A stretch of DNA of 64,000 nucleotides from assembly GCF_000953635.1 (NCBI RefSeq), contig NZ_LN614830.1, forward strand, positions 425,001-489,000, in the 5' to 3' direction. The notes under the pieces were generated by a model that was not told where the DNA came from, did no database searches, and saw only the letters and a program-made list of their open reading frames with translations. This DNA is from Legionella micdadei (lineage in GTDB: Bacteria; Pseudomonadota; Gammaproteobacteria; Legionellales; Legionellaceae). Position numbers and translations under genes: made by a program. Positions 23,727 to 33,960 of this stretch are shown piece by piece; the stretch's first letter is position 1; each line of letters begins with the position of its first letter.

Positions 23727-24383
23727 ATGGGACAAAAAGTTAACCCAATAGGTATACGATTAGGTATAACACAAGATTGGAATTCAAAATGGTATGCCAG
23801 TAAAAATTACGGGCAGCTATTGAATCAGGATATCAATCTGCGAAAAATGCTAAAGAAAAAACTTATGGCTGCTGCGGTAAGCAAGATCAGAATTGAAAGA
23901 CCAGCAAATAATGCTGTAGTTACAATTCACACTGCACGTCCTGGAGTTATTATTGGCAAAAAAGGTGGCGGTATAGAGGCTCTAAGAGCAGAGATTGCCG
24001 AAAAGCTCGGTGTGCCAGTGCATTTAAATATCGAAGAAGTGCGTAAACCTGAGTTAGATTCCACTTTAGTAGCTGAAGGTATTGCACAACAGTTAGAACA
24101 GCGCGTCATGTTCCGTCGTGCAATGAAACGAGCAGTTACATCAGCGATGAAAGCTGGTGCTAAAGGAATTAAAATTTGCGTGAGTGGACGTTTAGGCGGT
24201 GCAGAAATCGCTCGAAGCGAATGGTACCGAGAAGGAAGAGTTCCTTTGCATACTTTCCGTGCGGATGTTGATTATGGTACTGCTGAAGCAAAAACCACCT
24301 ATGGAATCATAGGAGTCAAAGTCTGGATTTTCAAAGGTGAAGTCCTTCCGCAGAAGAACCGCAATGTTGAAAGCGGTAAGTAA
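23727..24383 (+). CDS. rpsC: Small-subunit ribosomal protein S3
   Basis: S3 guards mRNA entry. The 218-residue protein has the KH-domain GxxG-type segment ([17 protein letters not shown], about residues 71-87) and the C-terminal [31 protein letters not shown] region. Two bases separate it from rplV. Confidence 0.98.
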   Translation: MGQKVNPIGIRLGITQDWNSKWYASKNYGQLLNQDINLRKMLKKKLMAAAVSKIRIERPANNAVVTIHTARPGVIIGKKGGGIEALRAEIAEKLGVPVHLNIEEVRKPELDSTLVAEGIAQQLEQRVMFRRAMKRAVTSAMKAGAKGIKICVSGRLGGAEIARSEWYREGRVPLHTFRADVDYGTAEAKTTYGIIGVKVWIFKGEVLPQKNRNVESGK

Positions 24384-24398
24384 GTGAGGAATTAAATC

Positions 24399-24812
24399 AT
24401 GTTACAGCCAAAACGTACGAAATACCGTAAACAAATGAAAGGGCGAAACCGTGGTTTAGCCCAAAAAGGATCTACAGTTTGTTTCGGTGAATTTGGTATG
24501 AAAGCCCTCGAAAGAGGTCGACTGACAGCTCGTCAAATTGAAGCAGCAAGACGGGCAATGACAAGACATATTAAGAGAGGCGGAAAGATCTGGATCAGAG
24601 TTTTCCCTGATAAACCGATAACACAAAAACCTCTCGAAGTTCGACAAGGTAAAGGTAAGGGTAGCGTTGAATACTGGGTTGCACAAATCCAACCAGGAAA
24701 GGTATTGTTTGAAATGGAAGGCGTTACCAGAGAATTAGCAATGGAAGCATTTAATCTTGCTAAGGCAAAGTTACCTTTCAAGGTTATGTTTGAAGAGCGC
24801 AAGGTGATGTGA
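24399..24812 (+). CDS. rplP: Large-subunit ribosomal protein L16
   Basis: L16 organises the A-site region of the 50S. The 137-residue protein begins [19 protein letters not shown] and has the [20 protein letters not shown] segment (about 80-99), which includes the arginine hydroxylated in E. coli. Its stop overlaps the rpmC start by one base. Confidence 0.98.
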   Translation: MLQPKRTKYRKQMKGRNRGLAQKGSTVCFGEFGMKALERGRLTARQIEAARRAMTRHIKRGGKIWIRVFPDKPITQKPLEVRQGKGKGSVEYWVAQIQPGKVLFEMEGVTRELAMEAFNLAKAKLPFKVMFEERKVM

Positions 24813-25018
24813 TGAATGATTATGTTAAAGAGTTAAGAAGCTTTACTCATCAGCAACTGGATGAAGAGTTACTCTCGCTGCGAAAAAAGCAATTCAATTT
24901 ACGAATGAAGAAGGCAAATGGCACTCTTGATAAAACACATCAAGTTGCTCAAGTTAGGAAAGCTATTGCTCAAGTTAAAACAATTATGTCTGAGAAGGTA
25001 GGAAAGAGCGATGACTAA
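24812..25018 (+). CDS. rpmC: Large-subunit ribosomal protein L29
   Basis: L29 is a small two-helix protein at the tunnel exit. With the ATG at 24812 it is 68 residues, starting [37 protein letters not shown] three bases upstream is in frame; the ATG is preferred as the ordinary start and because it is coupled to the rplP stop (TGATG). It overlaps rpsQ by eight bases. Confidence 0.95.
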   Translation: MNDYVKELRSFTHQQLDEELLSLRKKQFNLRMKKANGTLDKTHQVAQVRKAIAQVKTIMSEKVGKSDD

Positions 25019-25265
25019 TAGCAGCGAAACAAACGGTAGAACACTTGTAGGTAAAGTGGTCAGTGATAAAATGCAAAAAACTATCGTCGTCATGGTTGAG
25101 CGCACTGTTAGGCATCCAAAATATGGAAAGATCTTGAAGCGTAAAACCAAGCTTCAAGCTCATGATGAGAATCAAGTTTGTAAAATTGGGAATATCGTTA
25201 AGATACGTGAATCTCGACCGATCTCGAAAATGAAAAGCTGGGTTTTAGTTGAAGTGATTTCCTAA
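25011..25265 (+). CDS. rpsQ: Small-subunit ribosomal protein S17
   Basis: S17 is an OB-fold protein of the 30S body. The 84-residue protein has [31 protein letters not shown] and a C-terminal [20 protein letters not shown] motif. It is the last gene of the S10 block; an 87-base gap follows before rplN. Confidence 0.97.
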   Translation: MTNSSETNGRTLVGKVVSDKMQKTIVVMVERTVRHPKYGKILKRKTKLQAHDENQVCKIGNIVKIRESRPISKMKSWVLVEVIS

Positions 25266-25299
25266 GATTCCTAAATGATTACTTTTAAAATTCCGAGAG

Positions 25300-25324
25300 G
25301 GCTGATATAATCAGCAGCCTTTTT
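25300..25324 (+). promoter_or_regulatory. S10/spc boundary: hairpin with T-tract overlapping a -10 box
   Basis: In the rpsQ-rplN gap, GGCTG (25300-25304) can pair with CAGCC (25315-25319), followed by TTTTT (25320-25324), a weak intrinsic terminator. The loop holds TATAAT (25306-25311), a perfect -10 box with only a poor -35 (TTTTAA at 25283). E. coli also ends S10 and starts spc at this boundary. The promoter and terminator readings are alternatives that could both hold. Confidence 0.45.
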
Positions 25325-25352
25325 CTGGTCGAATTTAGAGCTGGAGAATAGA

Positions 25353-25718
25353 ATGATACAAATGCAGACAGTGCTCGATGTTGCAGATAACAGCGGAGCA
25401 CGCAAAGTGATGTGTATCAAGGTACTTGGCGGGTCGCATAGACGTTATGCCCGCGTTGGTGATGTTATCAAAGTAAGCATTAAGGATGCGATACCACGTA
25501 GCAAAGTAAAAAAAGGCGCTGTAATGAAGGCTGTAGTGGTTAGAACAAGCCAGGGCGTACGTCGAGATGACGGGTCTCTCATCCGCTTTGATGGTAATGC
25601 TGCTGTGCTTTTGAACAACCAAAACGAACCTATTGGTACGCGTATTTTTGGGCCAGTAACTCGTGAGCTAAGAGAGCGGTTTATGAAAATCATTTCTCTG
25701 GCAGCTGAAGTATTGTGA
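25353..25718 (+). CDS. rplN: Large-subunit ribosomal protein L14
   Basis: L14 lies at the subunit interface. The 121-residue protein starts [33 protein letters not shown] and ends with [22 protein letters not shown], both family hallmarks. It is the first gene of the spc block, with GCTGGAG before its start. Confidence 0.98.
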   Translation: MIQMQTVLDVADNSGARKVMCIKVLGGSHRRYARVGDVIKVSIKDAIPRSKVKKGAVMKAVVVRTSQGVRRDDGSLIRFDGNAAVLLNNQNEPIGTRIFGPVTRELRERFMKIISLAAEVL

Positions 25719-25730
25719 GAAGGATTAGTT

Positions 25731-26057
25731 ATGAAGCGCATAAGATCAGGTGATACCGTCGTTGTCATCGCCGGTAAAAGCAAAGGCCATGTTGGTAAAG
25801 TAACACGTGTTTTAGGTAAAAGAGTTGTTGTTGAAGGTGCAAATCTTATCAAGAAGCATGTGAAACCTAATCCGCAACTTGACCAAAGAGGTGGAATCAT
25901 CACACGAGAAGCTCCACTAGATGCTTCTAACATTGCTATTTACAATCCGGTATCCAAAAAGGCGGATAGAGTTGGATTTAAATTTCTTGAGAAAGACGGT
26001 AAAAAGCACAAGGTTAGATACTTTAAATCAAATAATGAAGTCATTGACTTTGTCTAA
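25731..26057 (+). CDS. rplX: Large-subunit ribosomal protein L24
   Basis: L24 initiates 50S assembly. The 108-residue protein has an N-terminal KOW motif ([24 protein letters not shown]) and the [28 protein letters not shown] region. It lies 12 bases after rplN. Confidence 0.97.
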   Translation: MKRIRSGDTVVVIAGKSKGHVGKVTRVLGKRVVVEGANLIKKHVKPNPQLDQRGGIITREAPLDASNIAIYNPVSKKADRVGFKFLEKDGKKHKVRYFKSNNEVIDFV

Positions 26058-26070
26058 TTAGGTGACGGAA

Positions 26071-26622
26071 ATGGCAAGACTTAAAGAGTTTTACAAAAAA
26101 GAAGTAGTCGACATGATGATGAAGAAATTCGGCTACAAGAGTGTTATGGAAGTACCCAAAATTCTAAAAATCACTTTGAACATGGGTGTTGGTGAGGCTG
26201 TAGGTGATAAAAAGGTCATGAATCATGCTCTTGAGGATATGACGTTGATATCAGGCCAAAAGCCCGTTGTTACTAAAGCAAAGAAATCAATTGCAGGCTT
26301 CAAAATTCGTGAGGGCTGGCCAATTGGGTGTAAAGTGACTTTAAGACGCGAACGTATGTATGAATTCTTAGACAGGCTTATAACTATTGCTTTGCCTCGA
26401 GTTCGAGATTTTCGTGGACTTAGTCCTAAGTCATTTGATGGTACCGGAAATTATAGTATGGGTATCCATGAGCAACTCGTTTTTCCAGAAATCGATTTTG
26501 ATAAAACTGATGGAATTCGAGGCTTGGATATTTGTATAACGACAAGTGCAAAGACAAACGAGGAAGCAAAAGCTTTGCTAGAGGCATTTAATCTGCCTTT
26601 GAAAGACAGAGATAAACACTAG
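26071..26622 (+). CDS. rplE: Large-subunit ribosomal protein L5
   Basis: L5 binds 5S rRNA and forms part of the central protuberance. The start at 26071 is chosen because [13 protein letters not shown] matches the family N-terminus and AGGTGACGG lies just upstream; a GTG at 26062 would add three residues. The resulting 183-residue protein has [18 protein letters not shown] and the [19 protein letters not shown] segment. Confidence 0.97.
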   Translation: MARLKEFYKKEVVDMMMKKFGYKSVMEVPKILKITLNMGVGEAVGDKKVMNHALEDMTLISGQKPVVTKAKKSIAGFKIREGWPIGCKVTLRRERMYEFLDRLITIALPRVRDFRGLSPKSFDGTGNYSMGIHEQLVFPEIDFDKTDGIRGLDICITTSAKTNEEAKALLEAFNLPLKDRDKH

Positions 26623-26636
26623 AAGGGTAAAATATT

Positions 26637-26939
26637 GTGGCTAAAAAATCGATGATCGCTCGTGAACGTAAGCGCACAAAATTGGTCGCGAAGTATAAAG
26701 AGCGAAGAAATGAATTAAAAGCTTTGATTAAGTCGTCCCAGGACTTTGATGTAATTATGGAAGCCCAAGCCAAATTAGCTAAGCTGCCTTTAAACTCAAA
26801 CCCTGTGCGCCATTGTACACGCTGTCAACAATGTGGTCGCCCGCATGCCGTTTATCGTAAATTTGGACTTTGCAGGATTTGCCTAAGACAGCAACTGATG
26901 ACAGGTAATGTCACAGGCGGTCGTAAATCCAGCTGGTAA
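26637..26939 (+). CDS. rpsN: Small-subunit ribosomal protein S14, long form with zinc cysteines
   Basis: S14 is a 30S head protein. The 100-residue length and the N-terminal [24 protein letters not shown] match the long gammaproteobacterial form, which usually lacks zinc ligands. This protein instead has C63-QQ-C66 and C79-RI-C82 in [24 protein letters not shown], the ligand pattern of short zinc-binding S14, plus an extra Cys at 60. The start is GTG at 26637. Confidence 0.97.
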   Translation: MAKKSMIARERKRTKLVAKYKERRNELKALIKSSQDFDVIMEAQAKLAKLPLNSNPVRHCTRCQQCGRPHAVYRKFGLCRICLRQQLMTGNVTGGRKSSW

Positions 26940-26961
26940 ATTTTATTCTACGGAGAATACT

Positions 26962-27357
26962 GTGAGTATGCATGATCCTGTAGCTGATATGTTGACGAGA
27001 ATCCGCAACGGTCAGCAAGCTAAACATCGAACTGTTACCCTTAACTCATCCAAACTAAAAGAGGAAATTGCAAGGGTGCTAAAAGAAGAAGGCTATATAT
27101 CAGACTATGATGTGGAGTCTTCAGAGAATAATCTTAAATCAATTACAATACATTTAAAGTATTACCATGGCAAACCCGTAATCGATCGAATTTTGCGTAT
27201 AAGCCGTCCTGGTTTAAGAGTATATAAATCATCAAAAGAACTTACTCCAGTTCCAGGCTTTGGCGTAGCTATAGTATCAACCTCAAAAGGTGTAATGACG
27301 CATATAGCCGCAAAACGAAATGGTCTTGGTGGCGAAGTTCTTTGCGAAGTGGCCTAA
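26962..27357 (+). CDS. rpsH: Small-subunit ribosomal protein S8
   Basis: S8 binds the central domain of 16S rRNA and in E. coli represses the spc operon by binding rplE mRNA. The start is GTG at 26962 with CGGAGA upstream, giving [18 protein letters not shown] as in E. coli; a longer frame running back into rpsN is rejected. It is 131 residues, with the STSKGVMTH and [11 protein letters not shown]-terminal motifs. Confidence 0.96.
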   Translation: MSMHDPVADMLTRIRNGQQAKHRTVTLNSSKLKEEIARVLKEEGYISDYDVESSENNLKSITIHLKYYHGKPVIDRILRISRPGLRVYKSSKELTPVPGFGVAIVSTSKGVMTHIAAKRNGLGGEVLCEVA

Positions 27358-27374
27358 TACTTAAGAGGAATAAA

Positions 27375-27917
27375 ATGTCTAGAGTAGCAAAAGCCCCAAT
27401 ACACTTGCCAGCCAATGTTGAGCTGACTGTAGGAAAAGATACTTTAACAGTGAAGGGACCAAAAGGCTCTTTGGTTCAGTCTTACAATAAGCATGTAGAG
27501 ATTAGTAAGTGTAAAGAAGATAATAACAAAATTCTCTTTAAACCAGCTTCTAATGATCCAAATGCTTGGGCGCAAGCAGGAACTGTACGTGCCTTAGTTA
27601 ATAATATGGTGAAGGGCGTGACCAATGGTTTTGAACTGACTTTAGAATTAGTTGGCGTTGGTTATCGTGCCCAAGCAGGCAATAAGGCTGTAACCTTATC
27701 ACTAGGTTATTCACACCCTATTGAATATCGATTGCCTCAGGGTGTGACTGTAGAAACACCAAACAATACGACAATTATAATCCGAGGTATTGATAAACAG
27801 CTTTTAGGCCAAGTTGCTTCTGAGATCCGTGCTTTTAGACCGCCTGAACCATATAAGGGTAAGGGGATCAAGTATGCAGGCGAAGTAATTGCTCGTAAAG
27901 AAGCCAAAAAGAAATAA
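27375..27917 (+). CDS. rplF: Large-subunit ribosomal protein L6
   Basis: L6 sits near the sarcin-ricin loop. The ATG at 27375 has AGAGGAA upstream and gives MSRVAKAPI, the family start; the 180-residue protein ends with the conserved RPPEPYKGKGIKYAGE motif (about 156-171). An in-frame upstream extension overlapping rpsH is not supported. Confidence 0.97.
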   Translation: MSRVAKAPIHLPANVELTVGKDTLTVKGPKGSLVQSYNKHVEISKCKEDNNKILFKPASNDPNAWAQAGTVRALVNNMVKGVTNGFELTLELVGVGYRAQAGNKAVTLSLGYSHPIEYRLPQGVTVETPNNTTIIIRGIDKQLLGQVASEIRAFRPPEPYKGKGIKYAGEVIARKEAKKK

Positions 27918-27927
27918 GGTGTAAATC

Positions 27928-28284
27928 ATGAATAAACGTAATGCCCGAATTCGACGTGGTTTAAAAGCTAAAGCTATCCTGCGTCATTCAACTAGACCGA
28001 GGCTAGTTGTACACAGAAGCAGTGAACATATCTACTCTCAAATTGTTGTTCGTGGAGAAAGAGGTGATATTGTTATTGTTGCTTCATCTACTCTTGATAA
28101 AGAGCTCAGATCTTCCCTAGCAAAAACAAAAGTTGAGCAGGCTCAACAAGTCGGTAAATTACTTGGAGAAAGAGCTAAGGCCAAGGATATTATTGACGTA
28201 TCTTTTGATCGTGCGGGATATAAATACCACGGCCGAGTAAAAGCTCTAGCTACTGGGGCACGTGAAGCTGGGCTGAATTTTTAA
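27928..28284 (+). CDS. rplR: Large-subunit ribosomal protein L18
   Basis: L18 binds 5S rRNA. The 118-residue protein has the basic N-terminus and the RPRLVVHRSSEHIYSQIV, SFDRAGYKYHGRVKALA and AREAGLNF motifs. It is ten bases after rplF and nine before rpsE. Confidence 0.98.
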   Translation: MNKRNARIRRGLKAKAILRHSTRPRLVVHRSSEHIYSQIVVRGERGDIVIVASSTLDKELRSSLAKTKVEQAQQVGKLLGERAKAKDIIDVSFDRAGYKYHGRVKALATGAREAGLNF

Positions 28285-28293
28285 GGAACGGTT

Positions 28294-28800
28294 ATGGCAT
28301 TTGATGAATCTACAAAAACTGAAGGTTACCAAGAAAAGCTTGTATCTGTAACCCGTACAGCTAAAGTCGTTAAAGGTGGTCGAGTTTTTGGTTTTGCGGT
28401 ATTAGTGGTTATCGGTGATGGCAAAGGAAAGGTTGGCTACGGCCGAGGCAAGGCACGTGAAGTCCCAATTGCCATACAAAAAGCAATGGAGCAAGCCAGA
28501 AAAAATATGACTTACATCCCTTTAGCTGGCAAAACAATCCATCACGAGATTACCTGGTCTTATGGGGCATCAAAAGTATTTATGAAACCAGCCAGTGAAG
28601 GTACTGGTATTATTGCTGGTGGTGCAATGCGTGCAGTATTAGAAGTGCTCGGTGTGCAAAATATTCTTGCTAAGAGTATTGGATCTACAAACCCAAGCAA
28701 TATTGTTCGCGCCACAATTGGAGCACTGACTAATATTGGTACTCCTGATTATGTAGCTGCAAAGCGCGGCAAATCAGTTGAAGAAATAATGGCGGATTAG
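28294..28800 (+). CDS. rpsE: Small-subunit ribosomal protein S5
   Basis: S5 contributes to decoding accuracy at the mRNA entry channel. The 168-residue protein has an N-terminal double-stranded-RNA-binding fold ([30 protein letters not shown]) and the C-terminal [23 protein letters not shown] region. Confidence 0.98.
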   Translation: MAFDESTKTEGYQEKLVSVTRTAKVVKGGRVFGFAVLVVIGDGKGKVGYGRGKAREVPIAIQKAMEQARKNMTYIPLAGKTIHHEITWSYGASKVFMKPASEGTGIIAGGAMRAVLEVLGVQNILAKSIGSTNPSNIVRATIGALTNIGTPDYVAAKRGKSVEEIMAD

Positions 28801-28802
28801 CA

Positions 28803-28991
28803 ATGAGTAAAAAATTAAAAATTACTTTGGTGAAAAGTACAATTGGCCGAAAGCCTAAGCATGTCCAAATTGCAAAACAACTTGGTTTAGGTAAGTTGAA
28901 TTCAAGTGTTGTTCATCAAGATAACCCTGCTATTAGAGGATTGGTCAATTCAATTTACTATATGGTACAAGTTGAGGAGTGCGCAAAATGA
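28803..28991 (+). CDS. rpmD: Large-subunit ribosomal protein L30
   Basis: L30 is a small 50S protein. The 62-residue product has the [32 protein letters not shown] signature. It starts two bases after rpsE and overlaps the rplO start in ATGA. Confidence 0.97.
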   Translation: MSKKLKITLVKSTIGRKPKHVQIAKQLGLGKLNSSVVHQDNPAIRGLVNSIYYMVQVEECAK

Positions 28992-29422
28992 ATTTAAATA
29001 CGCTATCTCCAGACCCAGGATCTAGACAAAGTAAAAAACGCCTTGGTAGAGGTATTGGTTCTGGTCTAGGTAAAACATCTGGTAAAGGACATAAAGGTCA
29101 AAAGGCTCGCGCTGGTGGCTTCCACAAAATCAATTTTGAGGGCGGTCAAATGCCTATACAGCGCCGTTTACCAAAAATGGGATTTAAATCTCGAGTCGGT
29201 AGAACGATTGACCAAATTACGTTAGATGAATTGTCTGGCCTACAAGCAGAATCGATTGATCTAGAAGTGTTAAAAGCTTCAGGATTAGTAAATAATGCGA
29301 TACGTGAAGTCAAGGTCATTCTTTCCGGTGAAATTAACGTACCAGTTAAACTTAAAGGCATTCGCGTCACTAAGGGTGCGCGCTCTGCAATTGAGAAAGC
29401 TGGCGGTAGCATTGAAGAGTGA
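28988..29422 (+). CDS. rplO: Large-subunit ribosomal protein L15
   Basis: L15 is a late-assembly 50S protein. The ATG at 28988, in an ATGA overlap with rpmD, gives a 144-residue protein, the same length as E. coli L15, starting [42 protein letters not shown] start three codons upstream is possible but less natural. Confidence 0.96.
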   Translation: MNLNTLSPDPGSRQSKKRLGRGIGSGLGKTSGKGHKGQKARAGGFHKINFEGGQMPIQRRLPKMGFKSRVGRTIDQITLDELSGLQAESIDLEVLKASGLVNNAIREVKVILSGEINVPVKLKGIRVTKGARSAIEKAGGSIEE

Positions 29423-29424
29423 CT

Positions 29425-30753
29425 ATGAATAACCAAAGGCAATTATCCGGCCAATCTAAAAGTGGATTGGCTGAGCTTAAATCAAGATTACTGTTTGTTG
29501 TTCTAGGAATATTAATTTATAGGTTAGGTGCACACATTCCAGTGCCTGGACTTGACCCACAAAAATTAGCTAATTTTTTTGGTGAACAACAAAATACAAT
29601 TTTTGGTTTATTTAATATGTTTTCTGGTGGTGCATTGTCACGGGTAACTGTTTTTGCCATCGGAATAATGCCTTATATTTCTGCGTCTATCATCATTCAA
29701 TTGTTTTCTGTTGTATCGCCAAAGCTTGAACAACTGAAAAAGGAAGGCGAGTCGGGCAGACGAAAAATAAATCAGTATACACGCTATTTAACACTTGTTT
29801 TAGCAATATTCCAGTCACTTGGTATGGCAAGGTGGTTGGCTGGCCAACAAATTGCACTGCATGCTGATGTGTTTTTCTATTTTACTGCAGTTGTTACCTT
29901 AGTTACTGGAACAATGTTTCTCATGTGGCTTGGAGAACAAATTACTGAGAAGGGAGTAGGCAACGGAATCTCATTAATTATTTTCTCTGGAATCGTGTCC
30001 AGTATGCCGAATGCAATTGCTTCGGTGCTACAACAAGTAAGGGAAGGTCAGATGCAGGCCCTAACCTTAATATTAATTGCTGTAATCGTTGTTGTTGTAA
30101 CTGGGTTCGTAGTCTTTATGGAAAGAGCGCAACGGCGTATAAGAGTTAATTATGCGCAACGAACTCACGGGCGTAAGGTTTATGCAGCACAAACAAGTCA
30201 TTTACCCCTGAAAATAAATATGTCTGGAGTAATTCCACCTATTTTTGCTTCCAGCATAATTTTATTGCCGGCAACTTTAGCTCAGTTCTTTGGCAGAGGA
30301 AAGGGAATGGATTGGCTTGCAGATATTGGAATGGCCTTGTCCCCGGGACAACCTCTTTATCTCATCGTTTATGCTGCAGCCATTTTGTTTTTTGCATTCT
30401 TTTATGCAGCATTAGTATTTAATCCAAAGGATACTGCGGATAACTTGAAAAAATCTGGTGCGTATATACCTGGGATTAGACCCGGCGAACAGACTACCCG
30501 ATATATTGATTCGGTTATGACTCGTTTGACTTTGGTTGGTGCAATCTATCTCGTATTAGTTTGCTTGTTGCCACAAATTTTGATGTATACCTGGCACGTG
30601 CCTTTTTATTTTGGCGGAACTTCACTGCTAATCATAGTAGTTGTGATTATGGATTTTGTAGCACAAGTGCAAGCCCATCTCATGACTCAGCAGTATGATT
30701 CATTGATGAAAAAAGCCAATTTCAAAGGAACTAAACTGCCTGGTCTTTTATGA
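29425..30753 (+). CDS. secY: Protein translocase subunit SecY
   Basis: SecY is the channel of the general secretion pathway, with ten transmembrane helices. The protein (442 residues from the ATG at 29425) matches E. coli SecY throughout: [62 protein letters not shown] and the [14 protein letters not shown] cytosolic loop that engages SecA. A GTG two codons upstream overlaps the rplO stop and could also serve. Confidence 0.97.
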   Translation: MNNQRQLSGQSKSGLAELKSRLLFVVLGILIYRLGAHIPVPGLDPQKLANFFGEQQNTIFGLFNMFSGGALSRVTVFAIGIMPYISASIIIQLFSVVSPKLEQLKKEGESGRRKINQYTRYLTLVLAIFQSLGMARWLAGQQIALHADVFFYFTAVVTLVTGTMFLMWLGEQITEKGVGNGISLIIFSGIVSSMPNAIASVLQQVREGQMQALTLILIAVIVVVVTGFVVFMERAQRRIRVNYAQRTHGRKVYAAQTSHLPLKINMSGVIPPIFASSIILLPATLAQFFGRGKGMDWLADIGMALSPGQPLYLIVYAAAILFFAFFYAALVFNPKDTADNLKKSGAYIPGIRPGEQTTRYIDSVMTRLTLVGAIYLVLVCLLPQILMYTWHVPFYFGGTSLLIIVVVIMDFVAQVQAHLMTQQYDSLMKKANFKGTKLPGLL

Positions 30754-30771
30754 TTAGTATTGGAGTTATTA

Positions 30772-30885
30772 ATGAAAGTTAGAGCATCAGTAAAGCGACT
30801 TTGTCGAAACTGCAAAATTATTAATCGCAACGGTATTATCCGCGTTATATGTAAGGATGCACGGCATAAACAAAAGCAAGGTTAA
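30772..30885 (+). CDS. rpmJ: Large-subunit ribosomal protein L36
   Basis: L36 is a 37-residue zinc-ribbon protein of the 50S. I read [20 protein letters not shown] for the first 20 residues, ending [10 protein letters not shown]; the zinc ligands are C11, C14, C27 and H32, so this is the zinc-binding form. It begins 18 bases after secY, the usual place for rpmJ at the end of the spc operon. The stop codon lies inside a terminator-like hairpin. Confidence 0.96.
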   Translation: MKVRASVKRLCRNCKIINRNGIIRVICKDARHKQKQG

Positions 30886-30898
30886 ACCTTGCTTGATT
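30874..30898 (+). terminator. Hairpin at the end of rpmJ (spc operon)
   Basis: AAGCAAGG (30874-30881) pairs with CCTTGCTT (30887-30894) around TTAAA, followed by GATTTT. The 5' arm codes for the last residues of L36 and the loop contains the stop codon. The short T-run suggests moderate termination. Confidence 0.65.
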
Positions 30899-30907
30899 TT
30901 GGTTCAT

Positions 30908-30913
30908 TATAAT
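30908..30913 (+). promoter_or_regulatory. Possible alpha-operon -10 box
   Basis: TATAAT is 52 bases before rpsM and just after the rpmJ hairpin. No good -35 is visible at normal spacing. A small hairpin CTGTC/GACAG (30923-30927 and 30935-30939) follows in what would be the leader, where E. coli has the S4-binding pseudoknot; I cannot show the same fold here. Confidence 0.4.
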
Positions 30914-30964
30914 AGTATTCTTCTGTCCCTTTGTGACAGAACAAAATAACGTTCGGAGAAATTA

Positions 30965-31318
30965 ATGGCTCGTATTGCAGGTGTTAACATACCGGATCAC
31001 AAACATATCGTGATTGCATTAACGTCTATTTATGGAATTGGTAAGACAACTTCCATAAATCTATGCAAAACAGTTGGCATAGACCCGTCAACTAAAGTTT
31101 CCCAGCTATCTGAAGAACAGTTGGAATCTTTAAGGACAGAAATTGCTAAAATGACAGTTGAGGGTGATCTGCGCCGCGTAGTTACAATGAATATAAAGCG
31201 ATTGATGGATCTTGGCTGTTATCGCGGTCTTAGACATCGTCGTGGGTTGCCACTGAGAGGACAACGTACGAAAACCAATGCCCGTACTCGTAAAGGTCGA
31301 CGCAAAGGTAGTAACTAA
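30965..31318 (+). CDS. rpsM: Small-subunit ribosomal protein S13
   Basis: S13 bridges the 30S head and the 50S. The 117-residue protein begins [25 protein letters not shown] and ends with the basic [30 protein letters not shown] tail. It opens the alpha block rpsM-rpsK-rpsD-rpoA-rplQ, with CGGAGAAATTA before the ATG. Confidence 0.98.
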   Translation: MARIAGVNIPDHKHIVIALTSIYGIGKTTSINLCKTVGIDPSTKVSQLSEEQLESLRTEIAKMTVEGDLRRVVTMNIKRLMDLGCYRGLRHRRGLPLRGQRTKTNARTRKGRRKGSN

Positions 31319-31338
31319 TTTATATGTAGGAAATTGAG

Positions 31339-31737
31339 ATGGCTATATCTAAGTCAAAGCAGCAAAAAACAAGAAAGAAGGTAAAACGTGTTGTCTCAGA
31401 TGGGATTGTTCACGTACACGCATCGTTTAACAATACTATTGTGACCTTTACAGATCGTCAGGGTAACGCACTTTGCTGGGCAACTGCAGGTGGTTCAGGA
31501 TTCCGTGGATCTCGAAAGAGCACACCTTATGCCGCGCAAATTGCTACCGAAAGAGCATCAGCAGTGGCTAAAGAGTATGGTATGAAATCAGTTGCTGTTT
31601 TTGTGCATGGTCCTGGACCAGGACGCGAATCTTCCATTCGCGAATTGATATCACAGGATTTTAAGATTGTTGAAATAACCGATGTGACTGGCATACCTCA
31701 CAATGGTTGTAAGCCACCTAAAAAACGTCGTGTATAA
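31339..31737 (+). CDS. rpsK: Small-subunit ribosomal protein S11
   Basis: S11 lies on the 30S platform by the mRNA exit. The 132-residue protein has [40 protein letters not shown] and the [13 protein letters not shown] end. Confidence 0.98.
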   Translation: MAISKSKQQKTRKKVKRVVSDGIVHVHASFNNTIVTFTDRQGNALCWATAGGSGFRGSRKSTPYAAQIATERASAVAKEYGMKSVAVFVHGPGPGRESSIRELISQDFKIVEITDVTGIPHNGCKPPKKRRV

Positions 31738-31754
31738 GATTCAGGAGTTTATTA

Positions 31755-32375
31755 ATGGCTAGATACCTTGGTCCAAAATGTAAATTATCGCGCAGAGAAG
31801 CTACGGACCTCTATTTAAAAAGTGGCGTGCGTGATTATAAATCTAAATGTAAGGCTGAAAAACAACCTGGTCAACATGGCGATAAGCGCCCACGATTGAG
31901 CGATTATGGTATTCAATTGCGTGAAAAGCAGAAAATTCGAAGACTTTACGGCGTCTTGGAAAAGCAATTTAGCAATTACTATAAAAAAGCTGCAAGGCAA
32001 AAGGGTTCTACAGGTGAGAATTTGATGATTCTACTTGAAAAACGGCTTGATAATGTTGTCTACCGAATGGGATTTGCTTGTACACGTGCTGAGGCTAGAC
32101 AATTGGTCGTTCACAAAGCTATTCTGGTTAATGATCAAGTAGTTAATATACCTTCTTTTTTAGTTAAACCTGGCGATGTTATTTCTGTTCGTCAAAGGGC
32201 AAAGGGGCAAGGTAGAGTTCAAGCTGCAATAGCTCTTTCAGAACAGCGCGCCCCCTGTGATTGGTTAACCGTTGATTCAAGTTCTTTAAAGGGCACCTTT
32301 ACATCTGTGCCAACACTAAATGACTTATCAGCTTTATATAACGTCAATTTAGTTGTAGAACTTTACTCTAAGTAA
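31755..32375 (+). CDS. rpsD: Small-subunit ribosomal protein S4
   Basis: S4 nucleates 30S assembly and in E. coli represses the alpha operon. The 206-residue protein starts [24 protein letters not shown] and has the S4 RNA-binding motif [29 protein letters not shown] (about residues 98-126). Confidence 0.98.
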   Translation: MARYLGPKCKLSRREATDLYLKSGVRDYKSKCKAEKQPGQHGDKRPRLSDYGIQLREKQKIRRLYGVLEKQFSNYYKKAARQKGSTGENLMILLEKRLDNVVYRMGFACTRAEARQLVVHKAILVNDQVVNIPSFLVKPGDVISVRQRAKGQGRVQAAIALSEQRAPCDWLTVDSSSLKGTFTSVPTLNDLSALYNVNLVVELYSK

Positions 32376-32393
32376 GCTCGGAGAAATAGCCGA

Positions 32394-33386
32394 ATGTATA
32401 CTGAAATAAATGAAATGCTTACCCCGTCTGTACTCAAAGTACATTCTGAGTCACCATATCACTCGCGTATTGTTCTTGAACCATTAGAGCGCGGTTATGG
32501 TCACACTCTCGGCAATGCATTGAGACGAATACTTTTGTCGTCTATGCCGGGTTGTGCTATTACAGAAGTAGCAATTGATGGTGTTCTGCATGAGTACAGC
32601 ACTATCGAAGGTGTACAGGAGGATGTTGTTGATATTCTCTTAAACCTCAAGCAAGTTGCCATTAAATTAACTACTGGTCGGGAGGCAATTCTAACCCTGA
32701 GTAAAGAGGGGCCTTGCCAAGTCACTGCTGGTGATATTCAGTTGACTCATGGCCAGGAAATTGTTAATCCTGAACTGGTTATTGCAACTCTCAATGAAAA
32801 CGGAAAGTTAAACATGACTTTAAAAGTTGAACGAGGAGTTGGCTTTCATTCAACAGATTCGTTTATCCGTTCCTATGAAGATGAGATAGAGTATAAGTCA
32901 GTTGGCAAATTAAAAATTGATAATACTTTTTCACCTGTGAAAAAGGTTGCTTATTTTGTTGATAGTGCTCGCGTTGAAAATCGTACTGACCTAGATAAGC
33001 TTACTATTGATTTACAGACAAACGGAACCTTAGATCCAGAGGAAGCAATTCGTATCTCTGCTTCTATTCTTCAGCGCCAATTGCATGCGTTTGTTGACAT
33101 GAAGTTTGAAGAATCTCGTACCGATAATAAAGAACGAGTCGATTTCGATCCTATTCTATTGAGGCCTGTAGATGATTTAGAACTAACCGTTCGTTCAGCA
33201 AATTGTTTGAAAGCCGAAAATATTTACTATATCGGCGATTTAGTTCAAAAAACAGAAAACGAATTGTTAAAGACACCAAATTTAGGTAAAAAATCATTAA
33301 CCGAGATCAAAGATGTATTGGCTTCACGTTCTTTGTCTTTGGGGATGAAGCTTGAGAATTGGCCGCCAGCTAATCTTGGCGAGTAA
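32394..33386 (+). CDS. rpoA: DNA-directed RNA polymerase subunit alpha
   Basis: Alpha dimerises to begin polymerase assembly and contacts UP elements and activators. The 330-residue protein has the N-terminal domain with [20 protein letters not shown] and a C-terminal domain with [35 protein letters not shown]. It lies between rpsD and rplQ as usual. Confidence 0.98.
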   Translation: MYTEINEMLTPSVLKVHSESPYHSRIVLEPLERGYGHTLGNALRRILLSSMPGCAITEVAIDGVLHEYSTIEGVQEDVVDILLNLKQVAIKLTTGREAILTLSKEGPCQVTAGDIQLTHGQEIVNPELVIATLNENGKLNMTLKVERGVGFHSTDSFIRSYEDEIEYKSVGKLKIDNTFSPVKKVAYFVDSARVENRTDLDKLTIDLQTNGTLDPEEAIRISASILQRQLHAFVDMKFEESRTDNKERVDFDPILLRPVDDLELTVRSANCLKAENIYYIGDLVQKTENELLKTPNLGKKSLTEIKDVLASRSLSLGMKLENWPPANLGE

Positions 33387-33403
33387 TATTAGGAGTTTTA
33401 ATC

Positions 33404-33790
33404 ATGCGTCATCGTAATACCGGCCGAAAATTGAGCCGTACAAGCAGCCATCGCAAGGCAATGTTTTCAAACATGTGCTCTTCCCTCATTGAGCACGAGT
33501 TGATCAAAACAACTCTACCCAAAGCGAAAGAGCTACGTCGTTATATTGAGCCTTTGATCACCGTCAGCAAATCTGATTCAGTTGCTTCACGACGATACGT
33601 GTTCGACAGATTGCGCTCAAAAAGTGCCGTGGGCAAATTGTTTACTGTTTTAGGCCCTCGTTACAATGAGCGTCCAGGTGGATATGTCAGAGTTTTAAAA
33701 TGTGGCTATCGCGCTGGTGATAATGCCCCGATGGCAATTATTGAACTTGTAGATAGGCCGGTGGCAGAGGAGAATTCTGCCGAAGAGTAG
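33404..33790 (+). CDS. rplQ: Large-subunit ribosomal protein L17
   Basis: L17 is near the tunnel exit. The 128-residue protein begins [24 protein letters not shown] and has the [20 protein letters not shown] end region. It is the last gene of the ribosomal block and is followed by a strong terminator. Confidence 0.98.
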   Translation: MRHRNTGRKLSRTSSHRKAMFSNMCSSLIEHELIKTTLPKAKELRRYIEPLITVSKSDSVASRRYVFDRLRSKSAVGKLFTVLGPRYNERPGGYVRVLKCGYRAGDNAPMAIIELVDRPVAEENSAEE

Positions 33791-33876
33791 CTATAATAGA
33801 GTTTATCGCTCTTTAGTAAGGTGGTTAATCTACATGTGCTTCTCTTCTCGACGTTTACAAGCTTTATTTCTTATTA

Positions 33877-33901
33877 TTCCCGCCTAAGCGGGAATTTTTT
33901 T
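33877..33901 (+). terminator. Rho-independent terminator of the alpha operon
   Basis: TTCCCGC (33877-33883) and GCGGGAA (33888-33894) form a seven-base GC-rich stem with a CTAA tetraloop, followed by seven Ts. This is the clearest intrinsic terminator in the window, 87 bases after rplQ. Confidence 0.93.
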
Positions 33902-33960
33902 ATTCGCTTATTCAATGACGCAACATAAAATATAGTGACTCTCACGTGCTTCTTTAAATC

